The notes: generated from the letters alone by a model not told the origin. A DNA stretch of 64,000 nucleotides from DAOWHW01 sp964493265 (GCA_964493265.1 CAZBLY010000002.1:1-64000); one strand, 5' to 3'; positions 1-8,730 are shown, numbered from the stretch's first letter. Numbers and translations: made by a program.

Positions 1-378
1 ATTTTCAAGCAAAAACAAACAGCTGTCCATAAACAAACAGCTGTCCAAGCTGTCCAAACACCTGTCCAAACAGCTGTCCAAACAGCTGTTTTAAAAGGAT
101 TGACAGGAAACGAAAGATTAATTGTCTGGACTTTGCTTAACACAGACATGAAATTAAGTTATGAAGATCTTGCACTTTTATTAGGAAAAGAAAAATCTAC
201 AGTGCGCGGCCAGTTAAATAATATAAAACAAAAAAGTGGTGATAGTTTGATTAATGAAATTTTAGAGAGGTCTGGAAAAAAAAGATATTATGTTCCAGAT
301 AGAGTAAAAAGCACCCTTTTTAAAACAATTAAAATCAAAGTAAAAAGATTAAAAAAAGGCAAAACTAAAGGAAAATAA
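1..378 (+). CDS. 5'-truncated winged-helix DNA-binding protein with repeat-encoded linker
   Basis: The reading frame is open to the first base of the window, so the N-terminus lies outside; the first in-window start (TTG at 100) is probably not the real start. The visible protein begins with a degenerate repeat of the type Q-T-A-V / Q-T-P-V, about 30 residues, encoded by a short DNA repeat. A winged-helix domain follows (LTGNERLIVWTLL, then a helix-turn-helix around LALLLGKEKSTVRGQL) and a lysine-rich tail. The C-terminal domain resembles that of the convergent gene at 766-1470, which also has a repeat-encoded linker, so I regard the two as paralogues. It is probably a transcription regulator or other DNA-binding protein; the target is unknown. 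Confidence 0.7.
   Translation: MFKQKQTAVHKQTAVQAVQTPVQTAVQTAVLKGLTGNERLIVWTLLNTDMKLSYEDLALLLGKEKSTVRGQLNNIKQKSGDSLINEILERSGKKRYYVPDRVKSTLFKTIKIKVKRLKKGKTKGK
15..90 (+). repeat. In-frame short tandem repeat with core CAGCTGTCC
   Basis: About six imperfect copies of a 9-16 base unit (AAACAGCTGTCC and variants) lie head to tail inside the coding frame of the truncated winged-helix gene. The core AACAGCTGTT is palindromic. The units are contiguous, without spacers of unrelated sequence, so this is not a CRISPR array. They encode the Q-T-A-V linker. The repeat could be a length-variable linker, a binding site for the protein itself, or both. Confidence 0.75.
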
Positions 379-411
379 AGAAAAATAAGAGTTAAAATAT
401 ATCAATTAAAA

Positions 412-602
412 GGGAAAAGTGAGTGTTATTGTTGGTTAAAACGAACTTTTAATCTTAAATTCTTGTAAAAATCTACTAGAAAATAAGGAAAAGTGAGAGT
501 TAATTTATTGATTAAAACGAACATTTCAAAGCAAAGAGAGATGAAGAAAGATAATCTAAAATTAACATAGAAAAAGGTTATTTTAAAAGAGGTAAAAGTG
601 AG
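412..602. repeat. Imperfect direct repeats in a 387-base non-coding interval
   Basis: The interval between the convergent genes ending at 378 and 766 holds no convincing gene. It contains two copies of a roughly 39-base element at 412-450 and 486-527, sharing GGAAAAGTGAG and TTAAAACGAAC with a less conserved middle. A partial third copy (GGTAAAAGTGAG) ends at 602. The first halves start about 74 and 105 bases apart. I see no coding potential, tRNA or obvious hairpin. It may be an array of protein binding sites. Confidence 0.5.
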
Positions 603-765
603 CCTAAGTTTAGTGTGAGACTTAATTATGGTTGTTTCTAAGACACAAAATATGGATGTTTTCAATGGTCTAGACACAACATATTGTAAAGATAAGTCTT
701 AAAAAGCTTGAAATAAAGGTATATAAGAGTTATTCGTCTAAGCGAAATTGTGTTTAAGATTATAA

Positions 766-1470
766 TTAAAAACCTTTGAGCCGAGAAAGCTTGTCTAATG
801 TGGCTATATCTTTAAGCTCTTTTGGGATCTTTAGAAAGACCATCTTATTATTGAGTTTTTGCTTTATTATTGGAAGGCCTTTATGAATTAATTTAGATAT
901 ATAATCCCTAATAGAGCTTTCTGTTAGACCGGTTCTTTGGGCTATATCATTATAAGTTACATTTGGATTTTCTTCTTCTAAAGTATATAAGACAGAAAAT
1001 ATAAGAAATTCTTTTTGTGTTAGGTTTTTGAATTTTTCTCCAAGATCTTGTTTAATGTCATTAATTATCGTCGATATTTTAGATAATTCAGAAAATTCCC
1101 GAGGATAAACGGTTTTTTCTTGAAGTTTCTCTTGCATTTTAGGAAGCTTTTCAAAAGTTCGTTTTAATGGCATTATCTGTCTGTTGTCTGTCTGTTGTCT
1201 GTCTGCTGGAACCCCCTCATTTCCTATGGAACTATGGAAATTTGGGCTTTCTAAGGGGTAATTCATTAAATTATGTGCTGGATTATGTGCTGGATGTCTG
1301 TCTTGTGTTGAGGGTGTGCTGGATTGAATAATTTGAATAATCTGCTTAATTTCATCTAATTGTGCATTAAATTCATGTCTAAAAATTATCATTTCTTGTT
1401 TTAAATACAGAATATCTTCTTTTATTTTTGAGAAAGATTCTTTGATTTTATATTCATCTACCATTTTCAT
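766..1470 (-). CDS. Winged-helix protein with N-terminal coiled coil and repeat-encoded linker
   Basis: The 234-residue protein has three parts. Residues 1-50 are a charged amphipathic helix likely to form a coiled coil. Residues 55-110 are low-complexity linker with short repeats (HPAHNPAHN, DRQQTDNRQ). The C-terminal 85 residues form a winged-helix domain starting LTQKEFLIFSVL with the recognition region QRTGLTESSIRDYIS. The linker DNA contains tandem CCAGCACATAAT and ACAGACAGACA units. The C-terminal domain aligns by eye with that of the truncated gene at the window start (LT-x2-E-x-LI start, same spacing). Probably an oligomeric regulator; no target can be read from the sequence. Confidence 0.7.
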   Translation of the reverse strand: MKMVDEYKIKESFSKIKEDILYLKQEMIIFRHEFNAQLDEIKQIIQIIQSSTPSTQDRHPAHNPAHNLMNYPLESPNFHSSIGNEGVPADRQQTDNRQIMPLKRTFEKLPKMQEKLQEKTVYPREFSELSKISTIINDIKQDLGEKFKNLTQKEFLIFSVLYTLEEENPNVTYNDIAQRTGLTESSIRDYISKLIHKGLPIIKQKLNNKMVFLKIPKELKDIATLDKLSRLKGF

Positions 1471-1529
1471 ATTTTTAATGCAATCTAAATAAAGATGGGA
1501 ATTCTTTAAATAAATTCTTATACTTTAGT

Positions 1530-1847
1530 TTATAATATCCTAGAATCTATAATAAATTTTTGATTGATATTATCATCACTATTAAAGTTTTTATAAGCTT
1601 CATAGACCTTAGAATGAAGCCTCCATCTTATACGTCTAGAATAGTCTTTTCCTTTAGGATTCTTCTTTACAGATATAATAAAATTCTTAATTTCTAGTTC
1701 AATCAAAAGTTTTTTCATATATTCTTCATCTCTAGCTAATTCTTGAGCTATCTTGCATGTGAAAAGAGCTTTTGGAGACTCTTGGAAAAGGAAATGAAGA
1801 ATAGATTCTTTAATTTTCTCCTCTTTTCTTGTAGAGATTTTTGGCAT
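1530..1847 (-). CDS. Small winged-helix protein
   Basis: The 105-residue protein starts with a basic helix (MPKISTRKEEKIKESILHF), followed by a helix-turn-helix (KIAQELARDEEYMKKLLIEL) and a short beta wing (NFIISVKKNPKGKDYSRRIRWRL). This is the usual layout of a single-domain winged-helix DNA-binding protein. It is read in the same direction as the neighbour at 766-1470, 59 bases upstream of it, and could be co-transcribed. The fold assignment is fairly safe; the role is unknown. Confidence 0.6.
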   Translation of the reverse strand: MPKISTRKEEKIKESILHFLFQESPKALFTCKIAQELARDEEYMKKLLIELEIKNFIISVKKNPKGKDYSRRIRWRLHSKVYEAYKNFNSDDNINQKFIIDSRIL

Positions 1848-1905
1848 ATATTCTAAACCGAATAAATATTTATAAAGATTGCTATATTTTATTTTGTAAT
1901 TAAAA

Positions 1906-2925
1906 ATGAGGATAACTAGAAGAAAATTTTTAGAATTAGGTGCAGGAGTGGCTGCCGGGTTTTTTCTAAAACCTTATTTATTGTTAGGGCAAGAAAAACC
2001 CAAAATACCTTTAGAAGAAAAGTTATTAACTGATGAATTTACTAAAAAAGAAAAAGAATGGTTAAATGAAATAAATAATGCAACAAACTCAGCTCTTAAA
2101 GCAGAACCTTTTGGTAAGCCTCTTGCTAACCATAAAGTTCCAGTTACACTTAATTGGATAGATAATCAATATGGCACATTTAAAAGAAGAGAAGAAGATG
2201 CTAATGTAAATTTAAAATTTGAATATTTTAATGCTGGAAAGAATTATGGCGGGGCTTTAAGAGCTTATGTCTATCTTGATAAAAAGGATTGGTTTTCTAA
2301 AAAAGGACTGGCTTTTGTCAAATTAATAACTTATAGTACATATGGGTCTGGGGCCGGATCATCTAAACCCTCAAAAAAAATATTTGAACTTAATGTAAAT
2401 AATCATTATAAATATATAAATGACTGTGAAATCAAACACAGAGTTATTGAGGGGGATTATTTTCCTGAATTACTTAAAAAACCTGTTTTTGCTCTTCTTA
2501 AAAAAGCAAAAGTAAAGAAAAAAGATTTGAATCAGATATTCGCAATAGGTAAAATACTATCAGATATTAAAGATCATAAATTACAACAAAAAATTCTTGA
2601 TAAAGGTAGGAGAATAACGGGAGGAACAGTTGATTTTAATGTTTTTGATTTTTTTGGTTATGGTTTTTTTGATTCAAGGAATTTTGTTGGTTCATTAAGA
2701 CAACCTTTAGTTGTAAGATATGAATTTGGAAGAGGGGAAGATAGGTTCGAGGCTTTAGGATTTATTATTACTCTTGTTGATTTTAAACCAGAATATAGTG
2801 GAAAACAAATTATAGGATATAAAACCGCATTAGGACAAACAGATCATTTTATGAATTTTTCTTTAAATGAAATGTTAATGCAAAAAGGATATAAAAAAAT
2901 AATAGGAACAGAGGAACAAGAATAG
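1906..2925 (+). CDS. Exported protein with twin-arginine signal, function unknown
   Basis: The 339-residue protein opens with RRKFLELG, matching the twin-arginine consensus S/T-R-R-x-F-L, followed by a short hydrophobic stretch (AGVAAGFFL) and then the mature sequence. This implies export in folded form by the Tat system; no tatA or tatC gene is in the window. The rest is mixed, rich in aromatic residues, with no cysteines or recognisable cofactor motif that would explain Tat use. The C-terminal half (DFNVFDFFGYGFFDSRNF, then a beta-rich stretch) looks globular. I do not recognise the family. The gene stands alone and is followed convergently by the PP-loop gene. Confidence 0.65.
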   Translation: MRITRRKFLELGAGVAAGFFLKPYLLLGQEKPKIPLEEKLLTDEFTKKEKEWLNEINNATNSALKAEPFGKPLANHKVPVTLNWIDNQYGTFKRREEDANVNLKFEYFNAGKNYGGALRAYVYLDKKDWFSKKGLAFVKLITYSTYGSGAGSSKPSKKIFELNVNNHYKYINDCEIKHRVIEGDYFPELLKKPVFALLKKAKVKKKDLNQIFAIGKILSDIKDHKLQQKILDKGRRITGGTVDFNVFDFFGYGFFDSRNFVGSLRQPLVVRYEFGRGEDRFEALGFIITLVDFKPEYSGKQIIGYKTALGQTDHFMNFSLNEMLMQKGYKKIIGTEEQE

Positions 2926-2942
2926 AAAAATAATAAGAATAA

Positions 2943-4292
2943 TTATCCCAAACTTCTGAGTTCTTCTCTATAAATACTAAGAACATCGTTTTTCAATTCT
3001 CGTGGAATTTTTGCAGGCCATAAGGAAAAATATTTTTTTCTGAGATTATCTTCTTGTGCAAGTGCTTCTTTTAGATAATTTTTCTTAAAAAATTCTATAA
3101 GATGGCCTTTTGATTTATTTCGCATAGCTAGAAGAAAGGCTAGAAGTTGTTGTTCTTTTGATTCTATATTTTGTTCATATCTATCAACTTCTTTTCCATC
3201 AAAAAGAGAATAAAATTTCTTATATTGTTTTTGAAATAACCCACTAAGACCAACCATTTTTTTGGCATTTACTCCAAAAGCTTTCATAAAAAGAAAATGC
3301 CTGGCACATTTACTGCAATCATGACACCATCTTCTTCTAAAACTAGCATTAAGACAGTCGCAAGAAAATTCATATTTGGCTTTTTCGGAATATCTTCCAT
3401 ATAGAATTTTGAATATAGCAATATTAGTGAGCGGTCTGATTATGCTTGTTACTTGTGTTTTATTGTTTGTTAATTTTTTGATGATCTTATTCTGTTCTTC
3501 TTGCCACATTTCTGTTTGATCATAAGCAGGCCAAGCCCTAAGCCCTTGAGAACCGACAAAAGAAAAATTCATATCTTGTTCATTCCCCATAATAATATAT
3601 CTTGAACCAAAATTCTGAACAAAAGGCAAGGCAATAAAAGAAAAACCAGTTATCATATGACTATAATTAAAATTAGTTTCTGGCTTGTTCCAAGTTTCAA
3701 AATCATTTAACTTTTCAATTGTATTTTCAATAAAATAGTGTTTTTGTCTGAATTCTTTGGCAAATTTTTTTCCGAATTCAATTTTTTTATTATTTTCTTT
3801 TGGTGTTATAGTATCATTTACATAAATGCTGATTGGATTCAAACCAATCTCTCTAGCAACTGAAAATGTAAGAAGACTATCTTTTCCTAAAGATAAGGGT
3901 ATAATTGCTTTATGTTTGGTATTTTTTGATTGTTTCTTATTATATTTTATTTCTTCTGCTCTTTTTTTAAAAATAAACTTAATCTGGTTGAATTTCTGTG
4001 TTAACTTAACAGCATTTTGTTTATTATCAAAAGTTGATGAAGGCAAATCTTTAAGAAAAAGGTCTTTATAGTTGTCTTGAAATTCTGATTTTGGTAGATT
4101 ATAATGAATTTTCTTTAGATTTAACATCAATGGTAATGAAATTGTTGCTAAAGGAATATAATTTTGCATAAGTTCTTGTTTGTTTGAATAATTTTGCCAT
4201 ATTTTTCTTGGATATTTTAATTGATATTTTTTGTTTCTAAAGTTTATTTGAATTCCATCTGATATTGATTTTGCTTGGAGAATGTTTTTCAT
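2943..4292 (-). CDS. PP-loop ATPase-family enzyme with C-terminal cysteine cluster (MurL-like?)
   Basis: The 449-residue protein has a PP-loop motif SLGKDS at residues 134-139, as in enzymes that adenylate substrates (N-type ATP pyrophosphatases). A cysteine-rich segment near residue 315 has the pattern CDC-x(9)-WC-x2-C-x-KC. From memory, this combination of a central PP-loop and a WC-x2-C-x-KC motif in about 450 residues resembles the MurL family, which epimerises the glutamate of UDP-MurNAc-Ala-Glu. A sulfur or amide transfer enzyme is the alternative. No other cell-wall gene is nearby, so the substrate is open. The PP-loop is confident; the MurL link is tentative. Confidence 0.55.
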   Translation of the reverse strand: MKNILQAKSISDGIQINFRNKKYQLKYPRKIWQNYSNKQELMQNYIPLATISLPLMLNLKKIHYNLPKSEFQDNYKDLFLKDLPSSTFDNKQNAVKLTQKFNQIKFIFKKRAEEIKYNKKQSKNTKHKAIIPLSLGKDSLLTFSVAREIGLNPISIYVNDTITPKENNKKIEFGKKFAKEFRQKHYFIENTIEKLNDFETWNKPETNFNYSHMITGFSFIALPFVQNFGSRYIIMGNEQDMNFSFVGSQGLRAWPAYDQTEMWQEEQNKIIKKLTNNKTQVTSIIRPLTNIAIFKILYGRYSEKAKYEFSCDCLNASFRRRWCHDCSKCARHFLFMKAFGVNAKKMVGLSGLFQKQYKKFYSLFDGKEVDRYEQNIESKEQQLLAFLLAMRNKSKGHLIEFFKKNYLKEALAQEDNLRKKYFSLWPAKIPRELKNDVLSIYREELRSLG

Positions 4293-4328
4293 TCTAGTAA
4301 AAATTTAAAAAAACTTATAAGTTTTTTC

Positions 4329-4571
4329 TTATTTCTTAATTAAATCTAGGTGTTTTAATTTTATTATATAATTTATTAATATCCATAAACTAAATATAGA
4401 TAAAAAAGATATAATTATTGCTTCTATATAAAATATTATATTATCAAACTCATATATGGCTATTTCACGGATTCCTTTTATTGCCATAAATAAATAAATA
4501 TAATTTATAACAAATAATACCGCTGTTGCACCACAAAACCATAATAAAATTAAAGTCTGCCTTTTATTCAT
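4329..4571 (-). CDS. Small two-helix membrane protein (second of a tandem pair)
   Basis: The 80-residue protein starts MNKRQTLILLWF and has two hydrophobic helices (about 8-30 and 43-68) and a short charged tail. Its ATG overlaps the stop of the upstream gene by four bases, so the two are translationally coupled. It looks like a diverged duplicate of that neighbour: both begin M-x-KR, share length and helix spacing, and have a polar loop between the helices. The family is not recognised. Confidence 0.5.
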   Translation of the reverse strand: MNKRQTLILLWFCGATAVLFVINYIYLFMAIKGIREIAIYEFDNIIFYIEAIIISFLSIFSLWILINYIIKLKHLDLIKK

Positions 4572-4789
4572 TTTTTTCTTTTTTTATTATTTTTATGATT
4601 TCTATTTAAGAGCGAAATTGTTATAAAAAATATTAACATTAATATAAAAATATTAATTAATCTAAAAGTAAATATATTTTGGCCATAGTTAGTTAATTCC
4701 TTTATTGCAATAGCAGTAACTAAAAAGGAATTAGCCAAAAAAATTGATATTCCTAGAAAAATAGTTAAAATTAATCTCCTCTTTTCCAT
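4568..4789 (-). CDS. Small two-helix membrane protein (first of a tandem pair)
   Basis: The 73-residue protein starts MEKRRLILTIFLG, has two hydrophobic helices and ends in a basic tail (NRNHKNNKKRKK). It overlaps the next gene by four bases (ATGA). Length, topology and the first residues match the downstream protein, suggesting an old tandem duplication. No catalytic motif is visible. Possible roles include a small membrane toxin/antitoxin or a subunit of a membrane complex, but nothing in the sequence decides this. Confidence 0.5.
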   Translation of the reverse strand: MEKRRLILTIFLGISIFLANSFLVTAIAIKELTNYGQNIFTFRLINIFILMLIFFITISLLNRNHKNNKKRKK

Positions 4790-4878
4790 ATACTATGTTG
4801 TTTGCTAATATTTTTAAATTTTGTTATTTGAAATTTGGCTAAAAAAAGGTTTATAAGTTTTTCTTTATTCTTTAGGAA

Positions 4879-7518
4879 ATGAAAACCCAAACTAAAGCAG
4901 AATTAAGAAATAAAAAAGAAATTCTATCAGCCTTAGATCCCCTTGTCAAGGAATGGTTCTTTTCTCATTTTAAGGAATTTTCTCTTCCTCAACTTTATGG
5001 GGTTATGCCTATACATGAACGAAGAAATATTTTGATTTCTGCACCTACAGGAGGAACTAAAACTCTTACAGCTTTTTTGAGTATACTTAATTATCTTGTT
5101 CTTTTAGCTAGGAAGAATGAATTAGAGGAAAAGGTTTATTGTATTTATATAAGTCCCTTAAAAGCTTTGAATAATGATATTTATATTAATTTAGAGGAGC
5201 CACTCAAAGAAATAAAAGAATTAGCTAAAAAGAAAGACATTAAATTACAAAATATTAAGGTTTCTGTCAGGACAGGAGATACCGCCACCAAAGAAAAAAG
5301 CGCTATGTTAAAAAAGCCGCCACATATTTTAATTACAACTCCTGAAAGTTTTGCTATAGTTCTATCTTCTAAAAAATTTGTTGAAAAACTGGAGGCTGTT
5401 GAATATATTATTTTAGATGAAATTCATGCAATTGCTTGTAATAAAAGAGGGGTTCATTTGAATTTATCTGTTGAAAGATTAGAAGAATTATCTTGTATCA
5501 CCCCGGTTCGTATTGGTCTAAGTGCAACTATAGCCCCAATTAATGAAATTGTTAAGTATTTAGTTGGTTTTGATAAACAAAATGGAAAATGGCAAGAGCG
5601 AGAATGTTTGGTAGCCGATGTAAATTTTGTTAAAAAAATGGATCTTAAGACATTAAGTCCTATTTCTGATTTTATTAATACAAATCAGATGGAAATGCAA
5701 AAAAATCTTTATTCTCTTCTTGATAAACTTATTCAGAAACATAAAACCTCTATTATTTTTACAAACACTAGAAGTGCAACTGAAAGGGTCATTAATCATC
5801 TTAAGGAAATGTTCCCAAAAAAATATCAAACTATTAAACAAACAATAGGGGCACACCATTCTTCACTTAGCAAATCTTCTCGTTTTAAAATTGAACAGCA
5901 ACTTAGAGAAGGGAAGCTTAAAGCTGTTGTAACCAGTACAAGTTTAGAATTAGGTATAGATATTGGTTATGTTGATCTTGTTATTCTTCTTGGAAGTCCT
6001 AAAAGTGTTGCTAGGGCCATACAAAGAACAGGTAGAGCAGGACATAAACTTCATAATATTAGTAAAGGTCGTTTGGTTGTTTTAGATAGAGATGATCTTG
6101 TTGAATGTTCTGTTATGTTAAAACAAGCGATTGAGAAAAAAATTGATAAAATACAGATTCCAAAAAATAGCCTTGATGTTTTAAGCCAGCAGATTTATGG
6201 CATGGCCATCTATAAAAGATGGAATATTAAAGAGCTCTTCAATATAATTAAAAAAAGTTATTGTTATCATAATTTAAGTAGAGAAGATTTTCTTTCTGTG
6301 TTAAGTTACTTAGCTGGCGAATATTCTGGGCTCGAAGCAAACTATGTTTATGGAAAAATATGGTATGATCTTAAAACAGGGGAGCTTGGAAAAAAAGGAA
6401 GGTTTGCTAGAATGATTTATATGACAAACATTGGAACAATTCCTGATGAGAGTTTTGCTAATGTTGTTATAGCATACCCTAGAGAAAGAAAAGAAGAAAC
6501 TGTGGGAAAGATTGATGAAGCATTTTTAGAGCGAATGAAAAAAGGGGATGTTTTTGTTCTTGGTGGTTGTAAATATGAATATCTTTATAGTAGAGGAATG
6601 AAAGTTTATGTTAATGCTTCTGTTAGAAAACAACCAACAATTCCTTCATGGTTTTCAGAAATGCTGCCCCTATCTTTTGATTTAGCTATGGCTATCCAAC
6701 ATTTTAGAAGATTAATAGATGATCTTTTTAAGAAGAAAAAATCTGAAAAAGAAATTAAGGATTTTATTGGGTCCTATCTTTATATTGACAAGAATGTTGT
6801 TGATGCTATTTATAATTATTTTTATGAACAATATAATTATGCTGAGATCCCTCATGAATTCAAACTTTTAATTGAAAGATGGAGGGATGAAACAGGAAAA
6901 CAATATATTATTTTTCATTCTCTTTATAGTAGAAAAGTTAATGATGCTCTTTCCCGTGCTTTAGCTTATCTTGTAGGAAAACACGGAAGAAGAGATGTTG
7001 AAATTGGGATTAATGATAATGGTTTTTTTCTAGCAAGCCATTTTCCTATGCAAGTTGAAAAAGCCCTGAAACTTTTATATGAAAAACCAGAAACTCTGCG
7101 AGAAGTTCTTGAAAAAGCCGTAGAAAGAACAGAAGTTTTTAAAAGAAGATTCAGGCATTGTGCAACAAGATCTCTAATGATACTTAGAAGATATAAAGGA
7201 AGAGGAAAAACTGTAGGTAAACAGCAACTTAAATCTCATTTTCTTCTTGCAGCTGTTAAAAAAATCTCACAAAATTTTCCTATATTAAAAGAGACGAGAC
7301 GAGAAATTCTTGAAGATTTAATGGATATAAAAAATGCTACTGAAATTTTAATAAAAATAAAAAGTGGCAGGATTAAAACAAAAATAATTCATAATGACAT
7401 CCCTAGCCCTTTTTCATTTAGTTTAATAACCCAAGGAAGGGCTGACTTGATGAGAATAGAAAGTAAGATTGAATTTCTTAAGAGGATGCATCAGAAGGTT
7501 TTGGAAAAAATAAATTAG
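4879..7518 (+). CDS. lhr: Lhr-type superfamily 2 DNA helicase
   Basis: The 879-residue protein has the Lhr/ASH helicase layout: Q-motif region, Walker A at 55-62 (APTGGTKT), DEIH at 180-183, SAT at 215-217, motifs IV-VI ending QRTGRAGHK at 382-390, then winged-helix and Lhr-specific domains to the C-terminus. The length fits archaeal Lhr. The Walker A is unusual: the family norm is APTGSGKT, and here the glycine before the catalytic lysine is threonine. The lysine itself is kept, so ATPase activity remains possible. Lhr proteins unwind branched DNA and RNA-DNA hybrids in repair. A PdeM-like phosphoesterase lies one gene downstream, a pairing known from repair operons. The last 41 bases overlap the convergent gene. 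Confidence 0.92.
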   Translation: MKTQTKAELRNKKEILSALDPLVKEWFFSHFKEFSLPQLYGVMPIHERRNILISAPTGGTKTLTAFLSILNYLVLLARKNELEEKVYCIYISPLKALNNDIYINLEEPLKEIKELAKKKDIKLQNIKVSVRTGDTATKEKSAMLKKPPHILITTPESFAIVLSSKKFVEKLEAVEYIILDEIHAIACNKRGVHLNLSVERLEELSCITPVRIGLSATIAPINEIVKYLVGFDKQNGKWQERECLVADVNFVKKMDLKTLSPISDFINTNQMEMQKNLYSLLDKLIQKHKTSIIFTNTRSATERVINHLKEMFPKKYQTIKQTIGAHHSSLSKSSRFKIEQQLREGKLKAVVTSTSLELGIDIGYVDLVILLGSPKSVARAIQRTGRAGHKLHNISKGRLVVLDRDDLVECSVMLKQAIEKKIDKIQIPKNSLDVLSQQIYGMAIYKRWNIKELFNIIKKSYCYHNLSREDFLSVLSYLAGEYSGLEANYVYGKIWYDLKTGELGKKGRFARMIYMTNIGTIPDESFANVVIAYPRERKEETVGKIDEAFLERMKKGDVFVLGGCKYEYLYSRGMKVYVNASVRKQPTIPSWFSEMLPLSFDLAMAIQHFRRLIDDLFKKKKSEKEIKDFIGSYLYIDKNVVDAIYNYFYEQYNYAEIPHEFKLLIERWRDETGKQYIIFHSLYSRKVNDALSRALAYLVGKHGRRDVEIGINDNGFFLASHFPMQVEKALKLLYEKPETLREVLEKAVERTEVFKRRFRHCATRSLMILRRYKGRGKTVGKQQLKSHFLLAAVKKISQNFPILKETRREILEDLMDIKNATEILIKIKSGRIKTKIIHNDIPSPFSFSLITQGRADLMRIESKIEFLKRMHQKVLEKIN

Positions 7519-7960
7519 GGGTATTATAATAATCTTTTTTAGATATTTTGACCTCTTTATCAGTTTTTTGCATTTTATCTGTAATTTCCTCGAGATGATT
7601 TAAAATTTCTTGATTTGCTTTTTCTTTTAATTTTAAACTATAAGTACAAATATAATCATCATCAATATTAAGGGCGATTATTTTTTTATCATCTAATTTA
7701 AATTCTTGCCTAAGTTTGTCTTTTATCCATGGTTTTACTGTAATAATCTTATCTACTAAGTTAAGATGATTATATGTTACATTAATTGTGCGAGTATTAT
7801 ATATTAATTTAAAAAATGTTTTAAATATTGAATGAGAATAAATTTTATGATTACGAAATCCTACTGCAATAATTTTAGAATCAGGTATTTTTTCTTTTAA
7901 ACTTCTTGCCACTGCATGACTTCTAACTCTGCCTGTTTCACAAATAACACAGTATTGCAT
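7478..7960 (-). CDS. Low-molecular-weight phosphatase-like protein
   Basis: The 160-residue protein begins MQYCVICETGRVRSHAVARS. The stretch CETGRVRS fits the phosphatase loop C-x5-R-S at the position expected for low-molecular-weight protein tyrosine phosphatases and arsenate reductases, which have this loop near the N-terminus. A strand DKIITVKPW near residue 70 could match the second conserved strand. The general-acid D-P motif of the family is not obvious, so substrate and activity are uncertain. The 3' end overlaps lhr by 41 bases on the opposite strand. Confidence 0.5.
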   Translation of the reverse strand: MQYCVICETGRVRSHAVARSLKEKIPDSKIIAVGFRNHKIYSHSIFKTFFKLIYNTRTINVTYNHLNLVDKIITVKPWIKDKLRQEFKLDDKKIIALNIDDDYICTYSLKLKEKANQEILNHLEEITDKMQKTDKEVKISKKDYYNTPNLFFPKPSDASS

Positions 7961-8010
7961 AAGAATATATTTTATGTGAACTATTTAAATTTAATTCGTC
8001 TTTTGTGTTT

Positions 8011-8730
8011 ATGAAAATCTTGCCAGGAATTGAAATTAAAGGAAAATCTTTATGGTTTCCTAAAAAGAAAATTTTAATAGTGGCTGATTTACATTTAGGT
8101 TATGAAGAATCTCTTAATGAGCAAGGATTATTAGTTCCAAGATTAATGTTTAAGCAAACAAAAAAAGAAATTAAAGAATTATTAAAATTAAAACCAAGGT
8201 TAATTATCATCAATGGCGATTTAAAACACAGGTTTGGCAAGATTTCTCAGCAAGAATGGCACGAATGTTTTGAAATCCTTGATATTTTATTAAAAAAATG
8301 TAAGGTTATTTTGATTAAAGGAAATCACGACACGATTTTGGAGCCAATTGCAAAGAAAAAAGGTCTTGAGATTAAAGATTTTTATTGTTTTAATAAAAGC
8401 AATATTTGTGTAACTCACGGCCATAAAATCTTTTCTAATAAAAAAGTTCATAATTCAAAAGTTCTTATTATAGGTCATGAACATCCTGCTATAAGTATTA
8501 AAGAAGGAATTAAATCTGAAAAATACAAATGTTTTTTATTGGGTAGATGGAAAAGAAAAAAGATGATTGTTATGCCTTCCTTTTTAACAATTAGTATTGG
8601 TTATGATATGAAAAATGAAAAGCCTCTTGGACCTTATCTTAATTCTAGGAATATTCGGAATTGTGAAGTTTTTATTGTTGGAGAAAATAATAAAATTTAC
8701 AGATTTGAAAAAATAAGAAATATGAAATGA
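8011..8730 (+). CDS. PdeM-like metallophosphoesterase (COG1407 type)
   Basis: All phosphoesterase metal motifs are present: VADLHLG (D-x-H), NGDLKH (GD), GNHD, THGH and GHEH. The compact 239-residue layout with IIGHEHPAIS matches the archaeal/bacterial COG1407 family, which includes the nuclease PdeM of ligase- and Lhr-associated repair operons. I chose ATG at 8011 because it gives MKILPGIEIKG, close to the domain start; the GTG two codons upstream is less likely. The separation from lhr by only the convergent small gene supports a shared DNA repair role. A scaffold gap begins 27 bases after the stop. Confidence 0.85.
   Translation: MKILPGIEIKGKSLWFPKKKILIVADLHLGYEESLNEQGLLVPRLMFKQTKKEIKELLKLKPRLIIINGDLKHRFGKISQQEWHECFEILDILLKKCKVILIKGNHDTILEPIAKKKGLEIKDFYCFNKSNICVTHGHKIFSNKKVHNSKVLIIGHEHPAISIKEGIKSEKYKCFLLGRWKRKKMIVMPSFLTISIGYDMKNEKPLGPYLNSRNIRNCEVFIVGENNKIYRFEKIRNMK

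Noticed and set aside
15..90. Possible CRISPR array at the window start
   Set aside because: The units are contiguous and in frame with a protein, with no unrelated spacers and no regular repeat length of 24-40 bases.
426..677. 83-residue minus-strand reading frame
   Set aside because: It runs through the direct repeats of the intergenic region, has a composition unlike neighbours and no start signal.
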